DNA of 64,000 bases from Corynebacterium diphtheriae (GTDB taxonomy: Bacteria; Actinomycetota; Actinomycetes; Mycobacteriales; Mycobacteriaceae). The stretch's first letter is position 1. Every line of letters starts with the position of its first letter. The stretch lies in the NCBI RefSeq assembly GCF_001457455.1, contig NZ_LN831026.1:124001-188000 (forward strand), given 5' to 3'. Made by a program: the position numbers and the translations under genes. This document shows positions 8,568 through 18,300 of this stretch, in pieces. The notes beneath the pieces were generated by a model. It saw only the letters and a list, made by a program, of their open reading frames with translations, did no database searches and had not been told where the DNA came from.

Positions 8568-8837
8568 CTGGTGCACGCCCCACCCCGCACTCCAACATTG
8601 CGGGTGGGTAAACGTCGGCTTATGTCACCGATCCTTCCCGTTTATGGGGGTATCCGTGGGCGAATCTTTGCGCGCAAAGTGCCTAGTGATCGCCTTTTGG
8701 TGATGGTGGTCGCATTCATAAAGGGGTAGTCATCGGCAATGATCGCACGTTTCGGGGGTGATGGTTGTATTTTGTTCGTGTAGGCGAACTTTAGAAGTTT
8801 GCGCGCCCCTCTTATTTTCTATTGAAGGATTTCTTTT
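8568..8837 (+). promoter_or_regulatory. Upstream region of the dicarboxylate carrier gene
   Basis: Non-coding stretch before the GTG at 8838. It contains an imperfect palindrome GCGAACTTTAGAAGTTTGCG at about 8785-8805, a candidate operator, and a GAAGGAT ribosome site at 8824-8830, eight bases from the GTG. No gene was seen. Confidence 0.4.
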
Positions 8838-10412
8838 GTGAGTACACCGATTACACATGAGTCTTCGTCTCATGCTCTTGCTGAGGATGCAGAGGTCCAT
8901 GGGAAGAATGAGAACCGCCGGCAGTTTACGGGTTTGTTCGCTGGTTTGATTCTTGCCGTTTTGATTTATTTGGTGTTCCCTGAGTCGTCTGTGGACATGG
9001 TTCAGGGTGTGGATCCGGATGGGGAGTATAGCTATAACGCGTTGCGTATTACTGCTGCTATTGCGGTGTTGATGGGTGCGTGGTGGATGACGGAGGCTAT
9101 TCCGTTGGCTGCGACGGCGTTGGTGCCGTTGGTGGCGTTTCCTGTTCTTCAGGTGATTCCGTTTGCGAAGATTTCTGCGCCGTATGCGTCGCCGACGATT
9201 TTCCTTTTTATGGGTGGTTTTATTTTGGCGTTGGGTATGCAGCGTTGGAATTTGCATCGTCGGTTGGCGTTGAGTGTGGTGTTGTTGGTTGGTACGAAGC
9301 CTAAGCAGTTGATTGCTGGGTTTATGCTGGCTACGGGCTTTTTGTCGATGTGGGTGTCTAATACTGCGACGGCTGTTGTGATGCTTCCGATTGGTGTTTC
9401 GGTGTTGCAGTTGACTGCTGAGTCGGTGGGTGGCATGAAGGCGCAGAAGAAGTTTGCGACTGCGTTGATGTTGGCGATTGCGTATTCGGCGTCGATTGGT
9501 TCTTTGGGCACGATTATTGGTACGCCTCCGAATGCGTTGATGGTGGCCTATATGGCGGAGAATCATGACATCCATATTGGTTTTGGTACGTGGATGCTGG
9601 TTGGTGTGCCGTTGGCGATTGTTTATATGGCGATTGCTTGGTTGGTGCTGGTGTCTGTGTTTAAGCCTGAGGTGGATTCGATTCCTGGTGGCCGCGAGAT
9701 GATTAAGTCGGAGTTGGCCAAGATGGGGTCGATGAAGTTCGGTGAGGCTGCTACTGCGGTGATTTTTACGGGTGCGGCGTTGTCGTGGGTGTTTGTTCCG
9801 CTGCTTATCGACGTTTTCCAGTGGAAGATTGAGATTGCGGATGCGGCTATTGGTCTGATTGCTTCGATGTTGCTGTTTATGATCCCTGCGGATCGTAAGA
9901 CTGGTGTGCGTTTGATGGATTGGAAGACGGCGAATGAGTTGCCGTGGGATGTGTTGTTGCTGTTCGGCGGCGGTTTGGCATTGTCTAAGATGTTCTCTGA
10001 TTCTGGCTTGTCCTTGTGGATTGGTGAGATCGCCAAGGGCCTGGGCTCGCTGCCGCTGATTCTGCTGACCGCTGCGATTGCGGCGCTGGTTTTGCTGTTG
10101 ACGGAGTTCACGTCGAATACTGCGACGGCTGCGACGTTCCTGCCGATCATGGCCGGTGTGGCTGTGGGTATCGGTCTGAACGCTAATGGTGACCAGAACA
10201 TTTTGTTGCTGACCATCCCAGTGGCGCTGTCGGCTACCTGTGCGTTCATGCTGCCGGTTGCGACGCCTCCGAATGCGATCGCTTACGGCTCCGGCCACGT
10301 GCGCATTGGCGACATGGTCAAGGGTGGCGTGTGGCTCAACCTGATCGGCGTGGTGCTCGTAACCCTTGCGACATACTTCCTTGCCATCCCAGTATTCAAC
10401 ATCGTCCTCTAG
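8838..10412 (+). CDS. DASS/SLC13-family Na+:dicarboxylate symporter (DccT-like)
   Basis: Membrane carrier of 524 residues in the divalent anion:sodium symporter family. GTG start chosen for its GAAGGAT ribosome site. The two family repeats each contain an SNT motif: MWVSNTATAVVMLPIG in the first half and EFTSNTATAATFLPIMAG in the second, which bind Na+ and the carboxylate. Re-entrant TPPNA motifs are also duplicated (IGTPPNALMVAY and VATPPNAIAYGSG). It likely imports succinate, fumarate or malate. Synteny with the C. glutamicum pat-dccT region suggests the DccT orthologue. Confidence 0.85.
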   Translation: MSTPITHESSSHALAEDAEVHGKNENRRQFTGLFAGLILAVLIYLVFPESSVDMVQGVDPDGEYSYNALRITAAIAVLMGAWWMTEAIPLAATALVPLVAFPVLQVIPFAKISAPYASPTIFLFMGGFILALGMQRWNLHRRLALSVVLLVGTKPKQLIAGFMLATGFLSMWVSNTATAVVMLPIGVSVLQLTAESVGGMKAQKKFATALMLAIAYSASIGSLGTIIGTPPNALMVAYMAENHDIHIGFGTWMLVGVPLAIVYMAIAWLVLVSVFKPEVDSIPGGREMIKSELAKMGSMKFGEAATAVIFTGAALSWVFVPLLIDVFQWKIEIADAAIGLIASMLLFMIPADRKTGVRLMDWKTANELPWDVLLLFGGGLALSKMFSDSGLSLWIGEIAKGLGSLPLILLTAAIAALVLLLTEFTSNTATAATFLPIMAGVAVGIGLNANGDQNILLLTIPVALSATCAFMLPVATPPNAIAYGSGHVRIGDMVKGGVWLNLIGVVLVTLATYFLAIPVFNIVL

Positions 10413-10488
10413 GGTGCTGACCTGCCGATTTGCCAGTTCTTGTTGTGGCAGTGTACTGTTCTAACACGTTGCACCGCAACAACAAGCT

Positions 10489-10561
10489 GCGCCCGTAGCT
10501 CAACGGATAGAGCATCTGACTACGGATCAGAAGGTTGGGGGTTCGAATCCCTCCGGGCGCA
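10489..10561 (+). tRNA. tRNA-Arg (anticodon ACG), copy 2
   Basis: Identical 73-nt sequence to the tRNA at 8316, with the same terminator stem and the same type of inverted repeat downstream. The whole tRNA-terminator-repeat cassette appears duplicated on either side of the dicarboxylate carrier. Confidence 0.97.
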
Positions 10562-10565
10562 CAGC

Positions 10566-10603
10566 TAAAACCCCAGCTCACAGAATGTGTGGGCTGGGGT
10601 TTC
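10566..10603 (+). terminator. Terminator of tRNA-Arg copy 2
   Basis: AAAACCCCAGC...GCTGGGGTTT hairpin with loop GAATG, the same stem as at 8395. Confidence 0.85.
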
Positions 10604-10659
10604 TTGTGTTTGCTGAGCGCTGGCGCCCCTTTTCCGCCCGCCCCGCCCCTTTTTTCACG

Positions 10660-10746
10660 CCTCCTCGAACTCAAGAACACGAAAACCGCAGGACGCGATT
10701 TTTTCGCCGAAGTGCCGCCCTTGGGTTTTCGTGTTCTTGAGTTCGA
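10660..10746. repeat. tRNA-linked long inverted repeat, copy 3
   Basis: CTCGAACTCAAGAACACGAA pairs with its complement TTCGTGTTCTTGAGTTCGAG around the same core as copies 1 and 2. This copy has perfect outer arms. Confidence 0.85.
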
Positions 10747-10834
10747 GTTCGCGGATTTTGGAGGCTAATCGGGTACGGGATGCGGCGCCCCGCTGACAGC
10801 ACTATCGGTGGGAGAACTGAAGATAAGACCCAAA

Positions 10835-10926
10835 GTGAGTAGTTTGTGCCAAAACTTTTTGGCCGCTTCGGCATTTCCGCAGGTCGGAGATATAAGGAAT
10901 GGTTTAATTTGGCACGAACTACTCAC
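10835..10926. repeat. 92-bp MITE-like element, copy 1
   Basis: Terminal inverted repeats GTGAGTAGTTTGTGCCAAA and TTTGGCACGAACTACTCAC (one mismatch), core with TTTCCGCAGGTCGGAGATAT. Two further 92-bp copies lie at 31675 and 32646. No reading frame. Confidence 0.9.
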
Positions 10927-10995
10927 TTGCCCTCAAAAGCGTCTCACCCGAAAGAATTCCTCGCTCAACTGGTGTGGATGCGCTAAGTTTTCCTT

Positions 10996-12402
10996 ATGAA
11001 CAGCGTTCACTTCCGCCGCCACACAAGCCGCACTCGCCGTATCAGTATTTTTCTTGCTGTGTGCCTACTCACCACAGGATGCACCACAGGATGCACCATC
11101 AGCACGCCGAACACTCCGGTCTCGGAAAGCGACTCCAGCACTTCTAGTTCGCAGAGCTCCCAAGATGTTGAGCTGACGGTGGATGCTGCGTCGGGAATGG
11201 TGTCTACGAATAGTCCGCAGTTGCCTATTCATGTGCAGTGGCCGGTGTTGGAGGAGCATGGGAAGCTCTCGGAGGCAATTGCGGTGTGGGCTGAGGGGGA
11301 GGCTCGCGAGTTTATTGGGGAGTATGGGCCGCGTGAGGTGAATCCTTCGGAGTTGAATGGTTCGGGGGAGCAGGTGCGTGATGGTGATGTGGTTGCGATG
11401 CGGTTGACTCTTGAGGAGTTTGGTGGGGCGAATGCGGTGTCGGTGAGTCGGACGTTTTTTAGTTCGGGGGATCGGGTTTGGCAGGGTCCTGATGTGATTG
11501 CGCAGGATAGGCGTGTCGACGCCGCCCGCGCGGTTCTTGATCAGCTGGGTGACCGGGTGGCGTCTGGTGTGTCGGCGGATGAGGTTGCGGGGATTCCGAA
11601 TTTGTTTGGGGATGTGTTGGTTGAGGGGGATGTGGTGCATGTGCGGTTGCCGCAGGCGAGTGTGTTGGCGTCGTCGGAGGGGATTGTGGAGGTTGATATT
11701 CCGTCGGCGGGGTTGTTGTCGGAGGATGGTCGTCGGTTGTTGCCGGCGTCGCAGGTTCCGGCACCTGTGGGGCCGTTGCCGCAGGTGCGGCCGGGGGCGG
11801 TGTCGCCGGTGGATTGTGCTGTGGCGAAGTGTGTGGCGTTGACGTTTGATGATGGTCCTGGGCCTTATACGTCGCAGATTTTGGATACGTTGGATTCGCA
11901 TGGGGTAAAGGCGACGTTTTTTGAGATTGCGACGGCGATTCCGCGGTTCCCTGAGATTGTGCGTCGGCAGGTGGCCTCGGGCATGGAGGTTGGTAGTCAT
12001 ACGGTGACGCATCGTCAGTTGCCGTTGTTGTCGTTGGCAGAGCAGCAGCAAGAGGCGGATGGTGCTAGTGATCGGTTGGTGGAGGCGGGTGCGCCGCGGC
12101 CGGTGATGATGCGCCCGCCGTATGGTGCGTGGAATCAGGATACGAGGCGTTTGGGTTATTCGTTGATTTTGTGGAATGTGGATTCTGAGGATTGGAAAAA
12201 TCGGGATGCGCAGGTGACTACGAATAACATCATGGCTCAGGTGCGCCCGGGGTCGATTGTGTTGATGCATGATATTCATCCGTCGACGGCTGAGGCGTTG
12301 CCGGGGATTATTGACCGCTTAAAGGAGCAGGGTTACACGCTGGTGACGGTGTCGCAGTTGTTGGGTCAGCTCACTCCTGGAGAGGTGTATTACGGTCGTT
12401 AG
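10996..12402 (+). CDS. Polysaccharide deacetylase lipoprotein (NodB homology domain)
   Basis: Exported protein of 468 residues. N-terminal basic region and hydrophobic segment end at a Cys in LLTTGC or the following TTGC, so it is probably a lipoprotein; a Ser-rich linker follows. A middle domain (about 60-270) resembles the DUF3298-like front domain of other secreted deacetylases. The NodB domain has all five motifs: TFDDG (metal Asp), SHTVTH (metal His pair), RPPYG, DSEDW and LMHDIH. It probably removes acetyl groups from peptidoglycan GlcNAc, which gives lysozyme resistance in other Gram-positives. It overlaps pdxR tail-to-tail by 4 nt. Confidence 0.85.
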   Translation: MNSVHFRRHTSRTRRISIFLAVCLLTTGCTTGCTISTPNTPVSESDSSTSSSQSSQDVELTVDAASGMVSTNSPQLPIHVQWPVLEEHGKLSEAIAVWAEGEAREFIGEYGPREVNPSELNGSGEQVRDGDVVAMRLTLEEFGGANAVSVSRTFFSSGDRVWQGPDVIAQDRRVDAARAVLDQLGDRVASGVSADEVAGIPNLFGDVLVEGDVVHVRLPQASVLASSEGIVEVDIPSAGLLSEDGRRLLPASQVPAPVGPLPQVRPGAVSPVDCAVAKCVALTFDDGPGPYTSQILDTLDSHGVKATFFEIATAIPRFPEIVRRQVASGMEVGSHTVTHRQLPLLSLAEQQQEADGASDRLVEAGAPRPVMMRPPYGAWNQDTRRLGYSLILWNVDSEDWKNRDAQVTTNNIMAQVRPGSIVLMHDIHPSTAEALPGIIDRLKEQGYTLVTVSQLLGQLTPGEVYYGR

Positions 12403-13763
12403 CTGACGGCCCATGCTAAGTGATGGAGGGCTTCTGTCAGGGTGGTATCGTCGTGGGATCCAAATCCTATGACGATCCCGTTGCTCTGGTCGGAGTCGGG
12501 GTGTTGGCTCCAGTAGTTGGAGAGCCCCTCGACGATGATTCCGCGTTGGCGGCAGCGCTGGAGGATGTCTGTTTCGGGACGGGTGCAGGTGAGTACGGCG
12601 TGGAGGCCTCCGACGATGGGGGAGAGTGTGGTTCCGGGTATGGATCCGAGGATGGAGATGACGGTGTCGCGGCGGCGGCGGTAGATGTGCCGGAGGTTTT
12701 GGGTGCGGCGCCGTAAAGCACCGGTGCTGAGGTATTGGGCGAGCGCTTCTTGGGTGATGCCACTCGCGGTATTGCCAAATATTGTGCGCAATTCAATTAA
12801 ACGTGGCACTAAGCTAGGGGGTGCCACTATGTATCCGCAGGAGACTTGTGGGGAGATAACCGAAGAAAATGTGCCGAGAAGTGCAGTGCGTTGTGGGGCA
12901 AGGGCAAAAAGGGCGGGTAGTGGTTGGCCTATGTGGCGCAGTTCGGAATCAAAGTCGTCTTCGATGATCAGTCCTGCGGTGCGGGTGGCCCAGGTGGTCA
13001 GTTGGGTGCGTCGATAAGCGGGCAGTGAGCCGCCGTGGGGGTATTGGTGGCTGGGGGTGACCAAGATTGCGTCGAGATCAGGGAGATCGTTGGTGATTAG
13101 GCCGTTGTTGTCTGTGGGAAGGGGGACGGTGGTGGAGCCGAGTGCTTCCGGCGCTCGCCTTAAGCTGGGGTAACCCGGTGACTCCACTCCGACGCGTAAG
13201 TCCGGTCCGAGCGCGTGGAGGATCAGGGAGAAGCCTTCGCGGGCGCCGGCGGTGATGATGATGTGGTCGGGGCTTGCTACTACGGCGCGCATGCGGCGGA
13301 GGTGGTCTGCTACTTGTTCGCGCAGGTGAAGTAACCCTTGGGGTGGGGTGTGCGCGGGTGGTTGGGTGCAGGCGGTGCGCCATGCGGCACGCCAAGAAGA
13401 GTTGGCTAGGGTGGTGGTGTCTGGAAGCCCTGGGGTGAGGTCGATAGCTGGCGGTTCTGGGGGTGGCGTAGGGGAGTGTGCAGGGGGTGGTGTGGGGGTG
13501 AGATCGGGGTTAATGCAGGTGCCGGAGCCGCGCGCGGCGATGAGGAAGCCTTCGGCGAGGAGTTGTTCATAGGCGGTGACTGCGCTGCCGCGGGATATGC
13601 CTAGTTGGGTGCTCAGTGCTCGGGTGCTGGGGACGTGGTCGCCTGGTTTGAGCAGGCCACGGCCTACGAGGGTGCGGATGTGGTCGGCTATTTGGGTGGG
13701 GATGGGGTCGGTGCTGGCGTGGTTGAGAGTTATGGGGAGGTTGGTCACGAGGTCGGGGCGCAT
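12399..13763 (-). CDS. pdxR: MocR-type regulator PdxR with altered PLP site
   Basis: GntR-type winged helix (about residues 20-80, LGISRGSAVTAYEQLLAEG) joined by a Pro-rich linker (90-106) to an aminotransferase-like domain, 454 residues. It is divergent from pdxST, which PdxR activates in C. glutamicum. The domain keeps TPSHQYPHG and IIEDDFDSE, but the segment that normally reads GTFSK...LRLGY is GTFSSVISPQVSCGY. The lysine expected at residue 301 is Ser, and the phosphate-binding Arg is also gone. It may sense PLP non-covalently. Identification is supported by the operator sequences at 13783-13833. Confidence 0.88.
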   Translation of the reverse strand: MRPDLVTNLPITLNHASTDPIPTQIADHIRTLVGRGLLKPGDHVPSTRALSTQLGISRGSAVTAYEQLLAEGFLIAARGSGTCINPDLTPTPPPAHSPTPPPEPPAIDLTPGLPDTTTLANSSWRAAWRTACTQPPAHTPPQGLLHLREQVADHLRRMRAVVASPDHIIITAGAREGFSLILHALGPDLRVGVESPGYPSLRRAPEALGSTTVPLPTDNNGLITNDLPDLDAILVTPSHQYPHGGSLPAYRRTQLTTWATRTAGLIIEDDFDSELRHIGQPLPALFALAPQRTALLGTFSSVISPQVSCGYIVAPPSLVPRLIELRTIFGNTASGITQEALAQYLSTGALRRRTQNLRHIYRRRRDTVISILGSIPGTTLSPIVGGLHAVLTCTRPETDILQRCRQRGIIVEGLSNYWSQHPDSDQSNGIVIGFGSHDDTTLTEALHHLAWAVS

Positions 13764-13782
13764 AGAAGTATTGTGATGTGCA

Positions 13783-13833
13783 AAAGTGGTCTATTGCAAC
13801 ATACTTAATTTGGATCTAGTGTTAGTCCACTTT
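13783..13833. promoter_or_regulatory. PdxR operator pair in the pdxR-pdxST divergent promoter
   Basis: Two copies of the motif I recall for C. glutamicum PdxR (AAAGTGGW-CTA type): AAAGTGGTCTA at 13783-13793 on the + strand and AAAGTGGACTA on the - strand at 13823-13833, facing each other. The second abuts a TATAGG -10 box (13834-13839) for pdxS, placing the activator next to RNA polymerase. Confidence 0.8.
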
Positions 13834-13844
13834 TATAGGCTTGG

Positions 13845-14747
13845 ATGTTCACTATGACTCAAGAAACTTTTACTGCAACTACACGTGTGAAGCGCGGCCT
13901 GGCCGACATGCTCAAGGGCGGTGTGATCATGGACGTGGTCACACCAGAACAGGCTCGCATTGCTGAGGATGCCGGTGCTTCTGCTGTGATGGCGTTGGAG
14001 CGCGTACCTGCGGATATTCGTGCGCAAGGTGGTGTGGCTCGTATGTCGGATCCTGATTTGATCGAGGGCATTGTTAATGCTGTGTCGATCCCGGTGATGG
14101 CTAAGGCTCGTATTGGCCACTTTGTGGAGGCTCAGATTTTGGAGTCTTTGGGTGTGGACTTTATCGACGAGTCCGAGGTGCTGTCGCCTGCGGATTATGT
14201 GAACCACATTGATAAGTGGAACTTCGATGTGCCTTTCGTGTGCGGTGCTACCAACTTGGGCGAGGCGTTGCGACGCATCACCGAGGGCGCAGCCATGATC
14301 CGTTCTAAGGGTGAGGCCGGCACGGGTGATGTTTCCGAGGCTGTGAAGCACCTGCGCACCATCCGTAGTGAGATCAACCGTTTGCGCAGCATGGATGAGG
14401 ACCAGCTCTATGTTGCTGCTAAGGAGATTCAGGCTCCTTATGATCTTGTCCGCGAGGTTGCCGCAACCGGCAAGCTTCCTGTCACCCTCTTTGTTGCTGG
14501 TGGCGTGGCCACGCCTGCCGACGCCGCCTTGGTGATGCAGATGGGGGCCGAGGGCGTGTTCGTGGGCTCGGGCATTTTCAAGTCCGGTAACCCTGCTGCG
14601 CGTGCTGCTGCGATCGTGAAAGCCACCACTATGTATGACGATCCTGCTGCTATCGCAGAGGTGTCTCGCGGCCTAGGCGAGGCAATGGTCGGCATTAACG
14701 TTGCCGATGTTCCTGCACCTCACCGCTTGGCTGAGCGCGGATGGTAA
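13845..14747 (+). CDS. pdxS: Pyridoxal 5'-phosphate synthase subunit PdxS
   Basis: Synthase subunit of the DXP-independent vitamin B6 pathway, 300 residues, (beta/alpha)8 barrel. It joins ribose-5-phosphate, glyceraldehyde-3-phosphate and ammonia. [15 protein letters not shown] opens the barrel; conserved Lys residues are in [10 protein letters not shown] and [17 protein letters not shown]; the phosphate loop is [15 protein letters not shown]. Start ambiguous between ATG 13845 and ATG 13854; the -10 box six bases upstream of 13845 implies a leaderless or nearly leaderless mRNA. It overlaps pdxT by 7 nt. Confidence 0.95.
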   Translation: MFTMTQETFTATTRVKRGLADMLKGGVIMDVVTPEQARIAEDAGASAVMALERVPADIRAQGGVARMSDPDLIEGIVNAVSIPVMAKARIGHFVEAQILESLGVDFIDESEVLSPADYVNHIDKWNFDVPFVCGATNLGEALRRITEGAAMIRSKGEAGTGDVSEAVKHLRTIRSEINRLRSMDEDQLYVAAKEIQAPYDLVREVAATGKLPVTLFVAGGVATPADAALVMQMGAEGVFVGSGIFKSGNPAARAAAIVKATTMYDDPAAIAEVSRGLGEAMVGINVADVPAPHRLAERGW

Positions 14748-15298
14748 TCGGAGTACTGACCCTCCAGGGTGGGTTTGCAGAACACATTGCGATCCTAGAG
14801 TCCTTGGGTGTGGAGCACCGTCGGGTGCGCGTGCCCAATGACCTGTTGGGTCTCGACGGCCTGATTATCCCAGGTGGCGAGTCCACTGTGATGGATAAGC
14901 TGGCGCGTGCTTTCGACCTTGCGGAGCCCCTGCGTGCGGCGATCAACAATGGTCTGCCGGTGTTTGCTACCTGTGCTGGGTTGATTTACTTGGGCACGGT
15001 GGAAAATCCGGCGAAGGGCCAGCAGACGTTAGGCTGCTTGGATGTTGTGGTACGCCGTAATGCTTTTGGCCGCCAGGTGGATTCTTTTGACGCCGTAGTT
15101 GAGGTGGAAGGAATCGACGCAAACGTGGCCTTTATCCGCGCCCCCGAGGTTATTTCCTGCGGGGCGGGCGTGACGGTGACTGCGCGCGTTGGCGACCATG
15201 TGGTGGGCGTGCGCCAGGGCAAGATCCACGCCTATGCGTTCCACCCAGAATCTGCTGGTGAGGTTCGGTTACATCAGGCGTGGTTGGATTCTCTGTGA
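14741..15298 (+). CDS. pdxT: Pyridoxal 5'-phosphate synthase glutaminase subunit PdxT
   Basis: Class I glutaminase that supplies ammonia to PdxS, 185 residues. Opening [14 protein letters not shown] is typical of the family. [10 protein letters not shown] precedes the nucleophile Cys in [12 protein letters not shown], and the His-Glu pair is in [10 protein letters not shown]. The ATG lies inside the pdxS stop region, so translation is coupled. A perfect hairpin terminator follows within 10 nt. Confidence 0.95.
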   Translation: MVIGVLTLQGGFAEHIAILESLGVEHRRVRVPNDLLGLDGLIIPGGESTVMDKLARAFDLAEPLRAAINNGLPVFATCAGLIYLGTVENPAKGQQTLGCLDVVVRRNAFGRQVDSFDAVVEVEGIDANVAFIRAPEVISCGAGVTVTARVGDHVVGVRQGKIHAYAFHPESAGEVRLHQAWLDSL

Positions 15299-15306
15299 AT
15301 TAAAAG

Positions 15307-15350
15307 AAAGGATGTCCTCGCGGTTGATTGTTCGCGAGGACATCCTTTTA
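15307..15350. terminator. Terminator between pdxT and the surface-protein gene
   Basis: Perfect 16-bp stem AAAGGATGTCCTCGCG / CGCGAGGACATCCTTT, loop GTTGATTGTT. A-rich on one side and T-rich on the other, so it can serve both convergent genes. It marks the left edge of the accessory island. Confidence 0.9.
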
Positions 15351-15377
15351 TTGCTTTTCTGGAGTTAGGCCAGTACT

Positions 15378-18300
15378 TTAGCTTTTCCTAGTTGATCGAC
15401 GGATCAGGAATAGACCTAAGCCGGAAAGTATGATTACGGCCAGAGCAATTCCGCCTAGGTTCAAACCAGTGTTAGCCAGCTGGCGTTTGGTTGGTTTTTG
15501 ATCCTGAGGCTTTTGCGGGTCTGCAGGCGCCGGAGGGACAGAAGAAGGCGGTGCAGGGTGTGGTGGGTTTACCACCATGGGAATTAATGGAATTAGCGGA
15601 ATGAATGGGATGAGTGGAACGAACGGAAGCCACGGTATAGGTGGTGTTATATGTGGCTTTTCATACGTATTCACTGCTCGAACCACGTGAAAGGCTCCGT
15701 TTTCAGTGATCGTGAGCTTTCCATTCTTCTCGATGGAGTGCGTCCATCGCGTGCCGACGATTGATGCTTCTTTTTCTTCGATAGTGCATTCGTAGCCCGT
15801 AGGGATGGTGGTAACTTGCTCAGTTTTTCCTTCACCAATCACATGAAGAATACCTTTCACCGAAGGCGCAGATTCATCGTCTGGTTTGGAACATACATAG
15901 CTGAACTCGAATTTTTTATCTGCAGCTTTGTCTCTTTCCGTTCCTTTTAGTTTTTTAACAATTTCAAAACCGCCAAAGGTCTTCTGATAAGAGTTTGTAA
16001 CAGCGACTTTTACTGTTTCAGATTGCTGAGAAATTTTGAAATTCTGGTTTTCCCACTGCTTAACCAATGTCGTGCCAGGTACTTCAGCATTGAGTTCGGT
16101 CACGGAACATTCAGTGCCAACCGGAATGTCTTGTGCTACTTCTACGGCGCCGATGCCCTTGGATACCGGAACGGTAGTTGTGCCTGAGTGGGCACCACAA
16201 GTCCAAGAAAAGTTAAAGGATTGAGGCGTGGTAATGCCGTTTTCAGCCTTCACAGTCTTTTCAATGGAGAATCCACCTACATGTTGTGTGAAGGTATTTT
16301 TTGCACTGATGACGATAGCAGGATCAGATACTCTTGGGATGGTAAAAATAGCCGAATTCTTGGTGGTTTTGATGCTTTCACCTGAAAAATCCACCGACCA
16401 GTGAGTGTTAGCCATGCTCTGTTCAACCTCAGTGACCGTGCACTCTGAACCGACTGGAATATCGGTAACGTGCGTGGTGTCGCCAGGGGTGATGCTAAGG
16501 CTTTTTTCTATTTTTACTCCGTTTGGTGGAGTGCAAACGTAACTGAATTCGTACGGTTTAGCTTCCAACTCAGCGATGTTTGCAGTTGTACCTGCGACGG
16601 TTTTTAAGATTGCAAAGCCGCCATTGACATAGTTGAAGCTGTTATTAGCTTTGACTTCAAAGTTTTTGTTTTCAGCAATGACGAATTTTCCGGATGGTGT
16701 AACTCCACCGGTCCACTCGATGCCATTGGGCACGTTGACCTCGGTTTCGCTTACAGTACATTCCGATCCTACGGGCAAATCTTCTGGTCCTTGTACAGTT
16801 TCACCACCTTTGACTTTTAATTCACCTGAGCGTTCTCCATTAGCACCACAAACGTAGTTGAATGTGTACTCAGCGTTTTTGATTTTTACGTCATCTTTCG
16901 CAGCACCATTAACTGTCTTAGTGATCGAGAAACTACCAGTTTTAGCAGTGTAGTGATTCGAAGCGATTACTTTTACAGTATCTGTTTCGTTTTTTTGTTC
17001 AGCAATTGTGATCGTTCCGTCGGCTGGAGTCAAAGTATGCGACCATGTGTAGCCATTTACCTGTGCCGAATCAGCCTCTTCTGTGATTGTGCAGTTAGTG
17101 CCGATCGGATACTGCTTTGGTGAAATGAAAGGTTCGTTAATGGACGCGAATGCAGTTTCTGCTTTATCGTTTCCGCAGGCGTAGGTAAAGGCAAATTTTT
17201 TGTCTTTCAGACTACTAATAAGGGGAGCTTCTCCGGTGATTTGCTTTTCAATGCGAAAAGGGGCTTGTTTAGGAGACGGAACCTCTGGTGGCGGGGCATC
17301 GTAGGTATTAGTGGCGATGAGATCGATGGCATATTGCCCTTGATCCATCGTTTTGAATGATACGATTTTTCCCTCTGCATTTTTTCCATTAATTTTCCAT
17401 GACAAATGAGGGGACGCGGCGGCGTCAGCTCCAGAGAGAACCTCACTAACCTCACATTTCATATTTTTTTCGATGTCTGCTACTACATGCTTGTAGGTGC
17501 CATCGGGAGAGACTTCGACGTTTCCTTCTTTGACGGTCCCAGTAGTGCCGACACAACGGTATTTAAAAGTAAACGCTTTAGCATGATCAGCGGGAGGATT
17601 TCCTTCCAAAATTTTCTTTATTGTGAAACCGCCCTTTTCGCCGGTTCCATTTCCAGAATTATTTGGAATGGTTACGCTGCCTGTGTACTGCTTACCAGCA
17701 ATATCAACGGTATTTTTAATCGTCTCCCCTGGAAGCGGACGTTGATCGGTATAAGTGTAGAAAGCCAAGCTGGGGGCAGAGTCAGCATATACCGCGTAAG
17801 GGAAAGTGACGGTGAGTTGATTGGGAGAGCAATCGATGCGATACCCATCATTAATTCCCCGTTCAACGCCGGAGGCATCGAGGATTTTCCCCATAAGAGG
17901 CTCGGTAGAACCTGCATGGTAGGTATAGATATTCACGCCAGAAACAGGAGGCAAAGTCGTATCAGTACATACGAATTGGAGTCCTTCTGGGGGTGTATCT
18001 GTAACCTCAAAATAATTTGCGCCATCTGAACGCTTGGTATTACCATTAATAGCCACTACCCAGTGCACTACGTAATTGGTTTTGCCGTTGACTTTTGTCT
18101 CATATAGATCGTTGAGGTAGCCGCGCTTGCCTGTTTCATGAGTGAAGCCGCCTGGACCAGCTTTGGGATAAACTCCATCGAGTCCCCCTTGGCCGCAGCC
18201 TGAGAACTGTAACAGCCCATCTGCGCTACTGTCATAACCATTCTCTGAGATTACTGATTGGTCCCAGCGTAAAGATACTTTGACACTTCCGTGCACGTTA

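Noticed and set aside
8730..10298. 522-codon frame on the minus strand
   Set aside because: Arg/His/Gln-rich text antisense to the well-supported dicarboxylate carrier; a codon-bias shadow.
11065..12279. 404-codon minus frame
   Set aside because: Shadow of the polysaccharide deacetylase, low complexity, no motif.
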